Assembly: GCF_021502655.1 (NCBI RefSeq)
Contig: NZ_JAKFFT010000004.1
Span: 62,001 to 126,000 of the forward strand
DNA: 64,000 nucleotides
Direction: 5' to 3'
Source of the DNA: Dyadobacter sp. CY347
GTDB lineage: Bacteria; Bacteroidota; Bacteroidia; Cytophagales; Spirosomataceae
The stretch's first letter is position 1. Every line of letters begins with the position of its first letter. Shown in pieces: positions 25,078 to 33,391 of the stretch. The notes under the pieces are model-generated. The model searched no databases and was not told the origin of the DNA. It was given only the letters and a program-made list of their open reading frames with translations. Both the position numbers and the translations under genes were made by a program.

Positions 25078-25809
25078 ATGCAACGTGAAGTAACCGGTTG
25101 GTACAGTCCGGCGCTGAATGAGAATATGGATATTGCGGTCTACGGACATTATGGAATAGCCTTGTTAATGATTCCCACAGCAGCTTCGGATTATTTGGAA
25201 TACGAACAAAATGGATTAATAGAGAGCATTGCACCTTTTATAGAGGCAGGAAAAGTAAAAGTTTATTGCATTAACAGTATCAATTCCGAAAGCTGGATGA
25301 ACTCGTACATGCATGGCTACGATAAGGCCGTGCGGCACCAGCTGTTTAATGATTATGTAATTAAAGAAGTAATCCCTTTTATCAAGGATACTTCGAGCCA
25401 GGACAATGAAATTATCGCAGTAGGCGCGTCTTTTGGTGCTATGCATGCTGCTAACCTGTTTTTTAAGCATCCCGATTATATCCACGGCATCATTGCCATG
25501 AGCGGATGTTACGATCTGAGCCAGTATACGGACGGTTATTATGATGATAATGTGTATTTCAATTCGCCGGTGCATTACTTACCGCAATTGAAGGCCGAAT
25601 GGCATCTTTCGATGTATCGCGATAGCCGCCATATTCATTTCGTGACAGGTTCGGGTGCATATGAGGTTCCTGAGTATTCAAGGGCTATTTCATCGATCCT
25701 CACTTCAAAGAATGTTCCGCACGAGCTGGACATCTGGGGGCCGGATATGCCACACGAATGGTGGGTTTGGAAAAGAATGCTTCCTTACTACTTAGAAACA
25801 AGATTTTAG
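25078..25809 (+). CDS. Putative esterase (alpha/beta hydrolase)
   Basis: 243 residues. The nucleophile elbow is G116-A-S118-F-G120 with S118 as nucleophile, and the histidine is probably H226 in DMPHEWW; the acid is likely in the LDIWGPD stretch. The start REVTGWYSPALNENMDIAVYGHYG matches the esterase-D/putative esterase family, which includes enzymes acting on acyl or mycolyl esters. No signal peptide, so it would be cytoplasmic. It lies 116 bp downstream of the ATP-grasp gene and ends in a strong terminator, suggesting the two form a unit; the shared job is unknown. Confidence 0.83.
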   Translation: MQREVTGWYSPALNENMDIAVYGHYGIALLMIPTAASDYLEYEQNGLIESIAPFIEAGKVKVYCINSINSESWMNSYMHGYDKAVRHQLFNDYVIKEVIPFIKDTSSQDNEIIAVGASFGAMHAANLFFKHPDYIHGIIAMSGCYDLSQYTDGYYDDNVYFNSPVHYLPQLKAEWHLSMYRDSRHIHFVTGSGAYEVPEYSRAISSILTSKNVPHELDIWGPDMPHEWWVWKRMLPYYLETRF

Positions 25810-25815
25810 GAAATC

Positions 25816-25867
25816 AAAAAAAGCTCAAAGCAGCAGACACAGCGTCCAGCAACTTTGAGCTTTTTTC
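25816..25867. terminator. Bidirectional terminator between esterase and pheS
   Basis: Arms AAAAAAGCTCAAAG and CTTTGAGCTTTTTT, 14 bp perfect, with a 22-nt loop. It lies after the stop of the plus-strand esterase (25809) and 16 bp after the stop of the minus-strand pheS (25884), so it probably serves both. Confidence 0.88.
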
Positions 25868-25883
25868 TTTTAACTCTATCTGA

Positions 25884-26924
25884 TTAAGCGCCTTCAAACT
25901 GTCTTAAAAACCGCACATCGTTTTCTGTAAACAAACGCAGATCATTGATTCCGTAACGGAGCATTGTAATCCGCTCAATGCCCATCCCGAACGCGAAACC
26001 TGTATATTCTTCGCTGTCGATCCCACAGTTTGTAAGCACATTAGGATCAACCATTCCGGAACCGGCGATTTCTACCCAGCCGGAATATTTACAAATGTTA
26101 CAGCCTTTTCCTTTACATATAAAACACGTCACGTCAATTTCGGCGCTTGGTTCCGTGAAAGGAAAGTAGGAGGGGCGCAGACGGATTTTGGATTCCTTAC
26201 CAAACATTTCTTTGGCAAAATGATATAATGTGTCTTTCAGATCTTTGAAACTCACATTCCGGTCCACATACAGTCCTTCAACCTGATGGAAAACGCAGTG
26301 CGCACGGGCCGAAATAGCTTCATTCCTGAAAACGCGTCCAGGCATAATAGACCGGATCGGCGGTTTTTGTCTTTCCATTAATCTCACTTGCACATTGGAA
26401 GTGTGTGTGCGCAAAAGCACATCGTCCTTCACCTCACCCTGGCTTTTTGAAATAAAGAATGTATCCTGCATTTCACGCGCAGGGTGATTATCCGCAAAAT
26501 TCAGCGCGCTGAAATTATACCAATCTTTCTCAATTTCAGGTCCGTAGGAAACATTGAAACCCATTCTTTCGAAAATCTCAATAATCCGTCTTCTTACAAT
26601 GGTCAATGGGTGCAAGCTTCCCTGCTGGTTAGGAACAACTGGTAACGTCAGGTCAAAAACCATTTCCGGATTCGCATCCGAAGCGCTTTCTATGGCTGCA
26701 TTGAATTCCTGAAAACGGTCTTGTGCAAGATTTTTCAATGTGTTCAGTTCCTGGCCAACCGCGCGGCGGTCTTCCTGAGGAATGTTCTTCAACCCCTCGA
26801 ACAGTTCTGTTACAACGCCTTTTTTGCTGATATATCTGAGGCGGAAAGCTTCCAGCTGGTCCTTGCTGGTGACTGTGATTTGTTCTATTTCCGAAATTAA
26901 TTCTTTAACGCGTTCGGTAACCAT
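25884..26924 (-). CDS. pheS: Phenylalanine--tRNA ligase alpha subunit
   Basis: 346 residues from the ATG at 26922-26924; a TTG six codons upstream is an alternative. Class II synthetase motifs are visible: GFNVSYGPEIEKDWYNF, then HPAREMQDTF (motif 2 region), LLRTHTSNVQVR, GRVFRNE and the C-terminal GMGIERITMLRYGI. A CxxC-type pair (FICKGKGCNIC) is seen near the C-terminal domain, as in many bacterial PheS. It charges tRNA-Phe together with PheT, which is not in this window; the two genes are therefore apart, which is common in Bacteroidota. Single-gene unit. Confidence 0.94.
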   Translation of the reverse strand: MVTERVKELISEIEQITVTSKDQLEAFRLRYISKKGVVTELFEGLKNIPQEDRRAVGQELNTLKNLAQDRFQEFNAAIESASDANPEMVFDLTLPVVPNQQGSLHPLTIVRRRIIEIFERMGFNVSYGPEIEKDWYNFSALNFADNHPAREMQDTFFISKSQGEVKDDVLLRTHTSNVQVRLMERQKPPIRSIMPGRVFRNEAISARAHCVFHQVEGLYVDRNVSFKDLKDTLYHFAKEMFGKESKIRLRPSYFPFTEPSAEIDVTCFICKGKGCNICKYSGWVEIAGSGMVDPNVLTNCGIDSEEYTGFAFGMGIERITMLRYGINDLRLFTENDVRFLRQFEGA

Positions 26925-26986
26925 AACTGTTGTTGTTATCAAATGATTGAGGCTGGTATGACTCAGGATTCACACCAAAAGCGGTG

Positions 26987-26994
26987 CAAAGATA
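26987..26994 (-). promoter_or_regulatory. Candidate -7 element for pheS
   Basis: TATCTTTG on the minus strand, a full TAnnTTTG match, 62 nt upstream of the pheS ATG. No clear TTG at the -33 distance was found, so the call is weak. Confidence 0.35.
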
Positions 26995-27221
26995 ATTAAA
27001 GTTCGGCCTAGTGATGTGAATTGATTGCCGCTAAGATTTTTGGGAGTAGGTAGAATTACGCATTTCACTAAGTTTAGTTACGCCTTTTCCGTTTTATGCT
27101 AATGTTAAGTAGCTGTTGATGAGTTAGTTGTAAACTAATGCGTACTTCTACGTATTTTCTGGATATACGCTATGTGCTAATTTTGAATACAAGAAAACAA
27201 AACATATTAGTCTCTGTTACC

Positions 27222-27620
27222 ATGAAAAACTTTTCAAGCTTTACACACCCCAACCTGTCATCAAAATCAATTAATGGCAGCGCCGCCTTCATCTCCGTAC
27301 AATCAATGGGACGGACCGTTTACTTAGCTCCTGAGGTTATTACTTTCCTGGAAGGTGAAGGTAATTACACTTTTATATACACTAACACTGGCAAGAAATA
27401 TCTGGTTTCCAAGACCTTAAAATCATTGGCAGGCCAATTGAACCCGAATTTCATGCGCGTCCACAAATCCTACCTTGTAAACTCGGATTATGTGGTTGCA
27501 CGCCTGGAAGATGACCGGATGCTCAAATTGTCCTGCGGCAAAGAAGTAATGGTATCGCGCAGAAAAATTAAAGAGATTTCCGGAATGCTGGATCATACCA
27601 ATCTTCGCATTTCCGCATAA
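27222..27620 (+). CDS. Stand-alone LytTR-family DNA-binding regulator
   Basis: 132 residues from the ATG at 27222 (MKNFSSFTH); the frame is open 28 codons upstream in AT-rich leader DNA with no domain. The LytTR domain spans about residues 30-128: VYLAPEVITFLEGEGNYTFIYT, then LVSKTLKSLAGQL, FMRVHKSYLVN and KEVMVSRRKIKEI. LytTR proteins bind DNA through beta-strand contacts and usually sit behind a receiver domain; here there is no receiver and no histidine kinase beside it. It may answer to a signal through partner proteins or simply act as an autoregulated repressor or activator. Confidence 0.87.
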   Translation: MKNFSSFTHPNLSSKSINGSAAFISVQSMGRTVYLAPEVITFLEGEGNYTFIYTNTGKKYLVSKTLKSLAGQLNPNFMRVHKSYLVNSDYVVARLEDDRMLKLSCGKEVMVSRRKIKEISGMLDHTNLRISA

Positions 27621-27661
27621 GAGCTTTTGGTGAATTAAATTAGTGGGTTATTCATAAAAAC

Positions 27662-27705
27662 AGCAGCCATCGCATAGATCGAAGGCTGCTTGTTTCGTTT
27701 TAATG
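27662..27705 (+). terminator. Terminator of the LytTR gene
   Basis: A short stem AGCAGCC with GGCTGCT around a 15-nt loop, followed by TGTTTCGTTTT. It lies 41 bp after the LytTR stop and just before the GAGTGA-type repeat region. Confidence 0.6.
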
Positions 27706-27795
27706 AGTGAGTGATTGAATGAGTTAATGAGTGAATTATTAATAAATGCTGGTTAAGAATATTCGCTCATTCACTCACTCGCTCATTCACTCATT
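27702..27795. repeat. Imperfect inverted repeat built of GAGTGAAT-type units
   Basis: The left arm (27702-27740) consists of ATGAGTGA/GTGAATGAG-like units and the right arm (27768-27795) of their complements (CTCATTCACTCACTC). The two can form a long, imperfect hairpin. The right arm reaches the stop codon of the minus-strand barrel gene at 27794, so the element lies in its 3' end and could act as its terminator. Confidence 0.6.
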
Positions 27796-28513
27796 AAAAA
27801 ATCTTCAATCCCAGCGTCACCTGCCAGGATCTGATCTTTTGCTTCACAGTATCATTTCCATTTCCAACATTCTGACCGTTCACCTGAAACGAGGCAAGAT
27901 TGGTAAACGAACCTTCCCTTCTTACATCCAGACTGAAACTGCCGATGTCCAGACCAGCGCCCAGCTGATATCCGAATGTGGCTTCCGACATTGCATTGTT
28001 CAGATCCGAGGTGTAATGTTCAAAAGCATCTCTTAACCGCTGATTATCACCAATTCTAAATGAAGTTACAGGTCCGGCCAGAATCCTTAACGGACCGCCT
28101 TTGAAACCGATCAGCAATGGCACGTCAATGTTGCTGTATTTGATATTTACTCTTTCTGTTACAGGCGTTTCAAGATCGTTTTTAATAATTTCGAATGATC
28201 CGCCTTTCGTTGATACCAAAACTTCTGGCTGGATAAATAATGTGCGGCCGAATCTTGCATAAATCCCGCCCACTGCACCGGTTCTTGTATCAAAGCTTTG
28301 TTTTAAATTATCCTTCACTTCTTTACCATCATATCCCAGGTAAGGATTCCCCGCATCGTCGTATCTCGTCGTAAAAACATTTCCCATCGTCAGGCGTGAC
28401 AAATTCACACCACCCTTAATACCGAACGCAAAACCTTTTTTCTGTGCTTGCGCGGATGTTACGGCAATAAAGCATAACAGGCAGAGACAAGCTACTTTTT
28501 TCAGGATGTTCAT
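27794..28513 (-). CDS. PorT-family outer-membrane beta-barrel protein
   Basis: 239 residues with a Sec signal peptide (residues 1-23, ending SAQAQ). The mature part opens with KKGFAFGIKGGVNLSRL, the typical start of the PorT/OMP_b-brl_2 family, and has alternating beta strands such as VGGIYARFGRTLFIQPEVLVS and YSNIDVPLLIGFK. It ends with the aromatic-type strand QVTLGLKIF, as barrel proteins do for BAM recognition. PorT-like proteins are small outer-membrane barrels of mostly unknown role; some act in type IX secretion. No partner gene is adjacent. Confidence 0.82.
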   Translation of the reverse strand: MNILKKVACLCLLCFIAVTSAQAQKKGFAFGIKGGVNLSRLTMGNVFTTRYDDAGNPYLGYDGKEVKDNLKQSFDTRTGAVGGIYARFGRTLFIQPEVLVSTKGGSFEIIKNDLETPVTERVNIKYSNIDVPLLIGFKGGPLRILAGPVTSFRIGDNQRLRDAFEHYTSDLNNAMSEATFGYQLGAGLDIGSFSLDVRREGSFTNLASFQVNGQNVGNGNDTVKQKIRSWQVTLGLKIF

Positions 28514-28680
28514 GGATAATATAATTTTTTAAGTAAAACCGGTTAATAACGCCAAAAAATAAAAAACTATACCCAGCCTATATTTTTTTTGATTTTGTGA
28601 CTGAAACGTACAAATATTTAGATAATTATTGGGTAAATCGTGTTAGTCTTTAAGGATATATAAATATTACTTTTCTACTT

Positions 28681-30054
28681 ATGGCCAAAGCCAAGACAGC
28701 TTATTTTTGTCAGGAATGTGGGTATAATTCACCCAAATGGGTGGGTCGCTGCCCGTCGTGCGGGGAATGGAATACTTTTGTTCAGGAAGTTATTGAAAAA
28801 GAGGATAAAAAGACAGCAGTTGCCTGGAAAGGCGTCAATCTGGCCAGCAGGCCGCGTTCTATTGCTGAAATTGAATATCAGAACGAGCCGAGGATCACAA
28901 CATTTGATGGAGAACTGAACCGCGTGCTGGGAGGTGGGATTGTGCAGGGTTCGCTGGTTTTGATAGGCGGCGAACCGGGAATCGGGAAGTCAACATTAAT
29001 GCTGCAAATTGCACTTACGCTATCTAACAAGAAGGTTTTGTACGTTTCAGGAGAGGAATCCGATCAGCAGATCAAGATGCGGGCGGAGCGGATGGATTCT
29101 AAAAGTGACAATTGCTTCATTCTCACCGAAACGCATACGCAGAACATTTTCCGGCAAATAGAAGATTTCCAACCCGAGATCCTGATCATCGACTCCATCC
29201 AGACCATGCAATCCACCTACATCGAGTCGGGCGCGGGCAGCGTTTCGCAGGTGCGGGAATGTACGGCTGAGTTTATGAAGTATGCCAAAGAAATGGGCGT
29301 TCCCGTTTTTCTCATCGGGCACATTACCAAAGACGGATCGCTGGCAGGGCCGAAAGTGCTGGAACATATGGTGGACACCGTTTTACAATTCGAAGGCGAC
29401 CGGCACAACACCTATCGCATTCTCAGAACGGTCAAAAATCGCTTCGGAAGCACTTCGGAACTTGGTATTTATGAAATGCATGGTTCTGGTCTGCGGCAGG
29501 TCAGTAACCCATCCGAAATTCTCATTTCGCAGCGAGACGAACCGGTAAGCGGCATTGCCATAGGCTCCATGATGGAAGGCAACCGACCATTATTAATTGA
29601 AATACAATCCCTTGTAAGCGTCGCCAATTATGGAACGCCGCAACGAAGCAGCACGGGTTTTGACGGAAAGCGGCTCCAAATGTTGCTGGCTGTGCTCGAA
29701 AAGCGCGGCGGTTTTCGGTTAGGCGTCCAGGATGTGTTTTTAAATGTGGCTGGCGGATTAAAAGTGGAAGATCCTGCGATTGACCTGGCTGTGATCGCTT
29801 CCATTGTTTCTTCCTATGAAGATAAATTTATCCCGCCGTCCGTCTGTTTTGCGGCAGAAGTGGGGCTTGGCGGTGAAGTAAGGGCAGTTAGCAGGATCGA
29901 AAACCGGATTTTTGAAGCGGAAAAATTGGGTTTCAAAAAAGTTTATATTTCAAAATACAACAGCAGAGGATTGGACCTGAAAAAATTCAGGATCGAAGTG
30001 ATTGCGGTGGCAAGCCTGGATGAGCTGTTTATGTCGCTCTTTCTCAACACTTAA
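28681..30054 (+). CDS. radA: DNA repair protein RadA (Sms)
   Basis: 457 residues, the normal RadA length. The N-terminal zinc finger has C10, C13, C24 and C27. Walker A GEPGIGKS lies at 97-104, Walker B ILIIDS at 167-172, the RadA-specific KNRFG at 252-256, and the C-terminal part is the Lon-like domain with GVQDVFLNVAGGLKVEDPA. RadA is a DnaB-like helicase that extends the RecA D-loop in recombinational repair. It acts in the cytoplasm and usually stands alone, as here. The ATG at 28681 begins directly with the zinc finger region. Confidence 0.96.
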   Translation: MAKAKTAYFCQECGYNSPKWVGRCPSCGEWNTFVQEVIEKEDKKTAVAWKGVNLASRPRSIAEIEYQNEPRITTFDGELNRVLGGGIVQGSLVLIGGEPGIGKSTLMLQIALTLSNKKVLYVSGEESDQQIKMRAERMDSKSDNCFILTETHTQNIFRQIEDFQPEILIIDSIQTMQSTYIESGAGSVSQVRECTAEFMKYAKEMGVPVFLIGHITKDGSLAGPKVLEHMVDTVLQFEGDRHNTYRILRTVKNRFGSTSELGIYEMHGSGLRQVSNPSEILISQRDEPVSGIAIGSMMEGNRPLLIEIQSLVSVANYGTPQRSSTGFDGKRLQMLLAVLEKRGGFRLGVQDVFLNVAGGLKVEDPAIDLAVIASIVSSYEDKFIPPSVCFAAEVGLGGEVRAVSRIENRIFEAEKLGFKKVYISKYNSRGLDLKKFRIEVIAVASLDELFMSLFLNT

Positions 30055-30070
30055 TAGAGAGAATACCTTA

Positions 30071-31219
30071 TCAGTATTTTGCATAATAACTTTGCAGCTT
30101 GTTGGTAAGGCGCTCGTAGATCGGCTTGCTGAACTCAATGAATAGTTGCTGCGGCGCAGGCGGCATTAATTCCTGGCTTTTGCATTTACGAAGCTGAGCC
30201 GCAGTCAGCGCACGTTCGTCGCCGGTGAAATAGGCCCATTCACACATCCAGTTGTATTCACCATTGAATTTTTCCTGGGTTACCACGCGTTTTGTCTTGA
30301 AATCCATGATCTGCATATCCAGTAACCCTGCGGAAAGAACGGTTTTGCGGCCTTGGGTTAATTTGGCTGTTACTTTATCGTAAACAGGCTTTTTCGTTCT
30401 GCCAACCTGTTTCTCACCCACTTTTACGCTGTCTTTACTAATGAAGACTTCCGTATTTTTTTCAACGAGCGTATTTCCTACGACGAAATCGTCGAATTGC
30501 AGTCGGATAATGTGGTCGGGTTCGAGTTTGAGGTCGGCTGCTTCTTCGGGCATATAAAACCGCACGAATTTATTCAGCCGCTTATTAGTTTGCAGATATT
30601 CATTGACCCTTTCCTGAAAATATTCATTACTCAGCTGGTAAGTCCTGGAAGTAACCAAAACCTGCTCTACAACCACTTTGAAAGAAGCCACCTCATAAGC
30701 GAGTTCCAGCTTTTTCTCCACATCATTGAAATTGGGGATCACGTTATTGACCACTTCAAAATGCTCATAAGCCTTTCGCGCATTCTCCCGGTCGCCTATT
30801 GCCAGCAATGTTTGCCCCTCCTTGTAACGGACATTTGCAGCATTATGCCTTGCCAGTTTCTCCTCATTTTCGAAATTCCTGGCGGTAACCAATTTGGAAC
30901 AGGACTCACATTGATCAATGGCCTGAAAAAGCCTGTTTAATTTCACGTAGGATTGCAATTCAGCTTCCCACTTAAACAGGTCATCAGATTCTTTATTCTG
31001 CTTGATATCATTCAAATGTTGTTCAAGCGCGAGGGGATAGGCTTGTTTAATTGCATCGATGGAGGAGCTGTGCGTGGCATTGTTGTCGAGCTTATCAACT
31101 GCCCGGATGACAGATTCGTCGAAATCACCCTTTTTAAGCGATTTCTCAGCAGATTTACAGCCTGCCAGCGAAAATAAACTAATGGCAAAATAGAAGAAGG
31201 GAGTAAAATATTTTTTCAT
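30071..31219 (-). CDS. Hypothetical lipoprotein with TPR-like repeats
   Basis: 382 residues with a lipoprotein signal ending at C21 (LAGCKSAEK). The first half is strongly helical (LFKWEAELQSYVKLNRLFQAI, YKEGQTLLAIGDRENARKAY) and looks like TPR-type pairs; a C-x-x-C occurs at QCESC. The second half is predicted beta-rich with a conserved-looking core near YDKVTAKLTQGRKTVLSAG and the late EYNWMCEWAYFTGDERAL. No known family is recognised with certainty. It probably sits in a membrane facing the periplasm. It precedes no obvious partner and lies 47 bp downstream of the DUF58 gene on the same strand. Confidence 0.7.
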   Translation of the reverse strand: MKKYFTPFFYFAISLFSLAGCKSAEKSLKKGDFDESVIRAVDKLDNNATHSSSIDAIKQAYPLALEQHLNDIKQNKESDDLFKWEAELQSYVKLNRLFQAIDQCESCSKLVTARNFENEEKLARHNAANVRYKEGQTLLAIGDRENARKAYEHFEVVNNVIPNFNDVEKKLELAYEVASFKVVVEQVLVTSRTYQLSNEYFQERVNEYLQTNKRLNKFVRFYMPEEAADLKLEPDHIIRLQFDDFVVGNTLVEKNTEVFISKDSVKVGEKQVGRTKKPVYDKVTAKLTQGRKTVLSAGLLDMQIMDFKTKRVVTQEKFNGEYNWMCEWAYFTGDERALTAAQLRKCKSQELMPPAPQQLFIEFSKPIYERLTNKLQSYYAKY

Positions 31220-31266
31220 ATCTGACAGCAGATAGGGAAGGACCTGCGATCAAATTTCTGAAAAAA

Positions 31267-32181
31267 TTACCTCATTTTAGAGTGTTTTACCAAATAGGCC
31301 ATCAGGATCGGATCGAAGCCTTTTGCAATGTCCGCCTCAATAAAATCGATCTTATACTGACCGCATTTCAGTTTGAGTTTTTGATAAAAGTCACCCACAA
31401 ACTCCTTATAGGAATCCCGAACCTGATCCGGTTGAACCTTCACCCGGTCGCCAGATTCCAGATCGATAAACTCATAAGGCCGGTTTTCAAATGCAAAGAG
31501 CTCTTCGGTTTGGCGGTCGGTTACATGAAACAGCAGCACTTCATGCAGATTATGTCTTAAATGTTGCAGTGCGGAGAAAATCTTATCCGCCTCTTCCAGG
31601 TTATCGAACATATCACTGAAAATCACAACCAGCGAGCGCTTATGGATCTTTTCCGCGATCTGGTGAAGAACATTGGCCACGGAAGTCTTTGTCAATGGCC
31701 GTTTAGTTTGCAGCACATTATCCAGTTCCAGGATAATTTTATGTACGTGTGACGGCGTGGATTTCACGGCCGTCTGGATTTCAATGTTTTCGGAGAATGT
31801 GCAGAGGCTTACTGCGTCTTTTTGTCTTTGTAAAAGATAAGTAAGGCTTGCTGCTGCCATGACGCTGAAAGTCATTTTACCATAGCTTTCTTCGGGATAA
31901 TACATCGAAGAGGAAGTGTCGAGCAGTAAATGGCAGCGGAGGTTGGTTTCTTCCTCGTAACGTTTTACATAAAGGCGGTCTGTTTTGGCGTAGACCTTCC
32001 AATCAATGTTACGGGTGGATTCCCCTGTGTTATAAAGCTGATGTTCGGCAAATTCAACGGAGAAACCGTGAAACGGGGATTTGTGGAGGCCTGTGATAAA
32101 GCCTTCCACAAGTTGTTTTGCCAGAAATTCCAGATTGCCGAACTCCCTTACTTTTGCTAGATCAAGTTGCCGGCTGTTCAT
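31267..32181 (-). CDS. DUF58 domain protein (vWA-like)
   Basis: 304 residues. The DUF58 block is clear: LVEGFITGLHKSPFHGFSVEF, YNTGESTRNIDWKVYAKTDR and YVKRYEEETNLRC. It is followed by a vWA-like region with the metal-binding DTSSSM (MIDAS, D-x-S-x-S). DUF58 proteins commonly accompany a MoxR AAA-ATPase in stress-linked clusters; no MoxR gene lies in this window, so this copy is isolated. It is cytoplasmic by sequence. The preceding rlpA ends 12 nt upstream of its start on the same strand, so the two and the downstream lipoprotein may share a transcript. Confidence 0.87.
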   Translation of the reverse strand: MNSRQLDLAKVREFGNLEFLAKQLVEGFITGLHKSPFHGFSVEFAEHQLYNTGESTRNIDWKVYAKTDRLYVKRYEEETNLRCHLLLDTSSSMYYPEESYGKMTFSVMAAASLTYLLQRQKDAVSLCTFSENIEIQTAVKSTPSHVHKIILELDNVLQTKRPLTKTSVANVLHQIAEKIHKRSLVVIFSDMFDNLEEADKIFSALQHLRHNLHEVLLFHVTDRQTEELFAFENRPYEFIDLESGDRVKVQPDQVRDSYKEFVGDFYQKLKLKCGQYKIDFIEADIAKGFDPILMAYLVKHSKMR

Positions 32182-32193
32182 TCTGAAATTACA

Positions 32194-32646
32194 TTATCTG
32201 TTGCCGCGCATGGCGACTACTTTTCCCGATCTGGCGTCAATTTGTTCATTAGGATCAAGGAGCACCATTCCTTCCATGCCTACTACGCGGATGGAAACAT
32301 TGGCAACGCCTTTTGCAATGATGCCCAGTAAGCGGGCGGCCTCGTTGCTAAGATCGACCAATCGGTTTTTTGCGAAAGGTCCGCGATCATTAACTCTTAC
32401 AATTACTTTTTCGTCGTTATCTAGATTCGTTACTTCGAGCATCGTATTAAGCGGGTAGCTCCTGTGAGCTGCTGACAATTCTGTGCTTTTGTGCACTTCT
32501 CCAAAGGAGGTTTTTTTGCCGTTGAACCGGGTTGCATAATAAGATGCGTGACCAGTTTCAGTTTTGCCGAGTTTAACCTGTGCGAAGGTTTCAGGCGCGA
32601 AAGCGAAAGCTAACAGGATAAGAATCAGGATACGATTATAAGTCAT
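32194..32646 (-). CDS. rlpA: RlpA-like septal lytic transglycosylase (double-psi beta-barrel)
   Basis: 150 residues with a Sec signal peptide (hydrophobic residues 4-17, ending FAQ). The mature part is one RlpA-like double-psi beta-barrel: ASYYATRFNGKKTSFGE, TELSAAHRSYPLNT and VNDRGPFAKNRLVDLSNEAA, with the aspartate of NDRGPF as the catalytic acid. RlpA cleaves peptide-free (naked) glycan strands at the septum. It lacks the C-terminal SPOR domain of E. coli RlpA, so its localisation mode must differ. Upstream of DUF58. Confidence 0.88.
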   Translation of the reverse strand: MTYNRILILILLAFAFAPETFAQVKLGKTETGHASYYATRFNGKKTSFGEVHKSTELSAAHRSYPLNTMLEVTNLDNDEKVIVRVNDRGPFAKNRLVDLSNEAARLLGIIAKGVANVSIRVVGMEGMVLLDPNEQIDARSGKVVAMRGNR

Positions 32647-32912
32647 ATCTGTGGTTTTAGGTGAAACATAAATAAGGTAAAAGTCCTTATTTCATACCAT
32701 TTATTTGGAGTTTGCCGGGAAATTGGAAACCCACGAATTTCAAAACTAATAAAAAGATTTTAGAAAAGAGCATTTTTGAAGGCAAAATTGAAAACGCCAC
32801 ATGAAAAATGTACTAGTCAGTACTAACAAATTGCTAATATGTTCCTGTTTTTTTGTTAGCAGCAATAAACTTTATATTTTAGCGTTTGAAAACCTATTTA
32901 AAACTTAACATA

Positions 32913-33233
32913 GTGGAAGACAGAGAGCAAATCTACTCCAAAAGGGTCAGGGCAGGAAAAAGGACTTACTTCTTCGATGTTCGCTCGACGCGATCCAACG
33001 ATTATTATCTTACCATCACAGAAAGCCGCCGCCATCCACAGGGAGACGGTTTTACGTATGAAAAACACAAGATGTTTTTATACAAAGAGGATTTTGATAA
33101 GTTCGTTGATGCTTTGAAGGATGCCGTGGATCATGTGAAAACAGAGTTGATGCCGGAAGTTGACTTTTCTCAGTTCGAAGCCAAGGCCGATGAGGTGGAC
33201 GTAGTTGGAGAGTCGGACCTTAAGTGGGATTAA
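32913..33233 (+). CDS. DUF3276 family PUR-alpha-like nucleic-acid-binding protein
   Basis: 106 residues from the GTG at 32913 (read as MEDREQIYSKRVRAGKRTY); the frame extends nine codons to a TTG, but the family begins with this DREQIYSKR block. It has the PUR-repeat-like strands YYLTITESRRHPQGDGF and a helix YKEDFDKFVDALKDAVDHV. Pur-alpha-related proteins bind single-stranded DNA or RNA; DUF3276 proteins are widespread and highly conserved in Bacteroidota but their role is not established. Abundant acidic C-terminus (DEVDVVGESDLKWD). Ends in a strong terminator. Confidence 0.85.
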   Translation: MEDREQIYSKRVRAGKRTYFFDVRSTRSNDYYLTITESRRHPQGDGFTYEKHKMFLYKEDFDKFVDALKDAVDHVKTELMPEVDFSQFEAKADEVDVVGESDLKWD

Positions 33234-33249
33234 AAAAATTAACAGAATG

Positions 33250-33290
33250 AAAAAGCCTTCGCAATCAATTACGAAGGCTTTTGGTTTTTC
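33250..33290 (+). terminator. Terminator of the DUF3276 gene
   Basis: Arms AAAAGCCTTCG and CGAAGGCTTTT (33250-33260 approximately and 33272-33282), 11 bp perfect, followed by GGTTTTTC. It begins 16 bp after the stop codon at 33233. Confidence 0.85.
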
Positions 33291-33391
33291 TACTCGCTAA
33301 GTGGTAATTTTGTAAATTATCATCTGGCAGACAGGAGCTCTTTGCATTGTTGCATGGAAAACTACCTGCTTTTAACTGCATAAATTATAAC

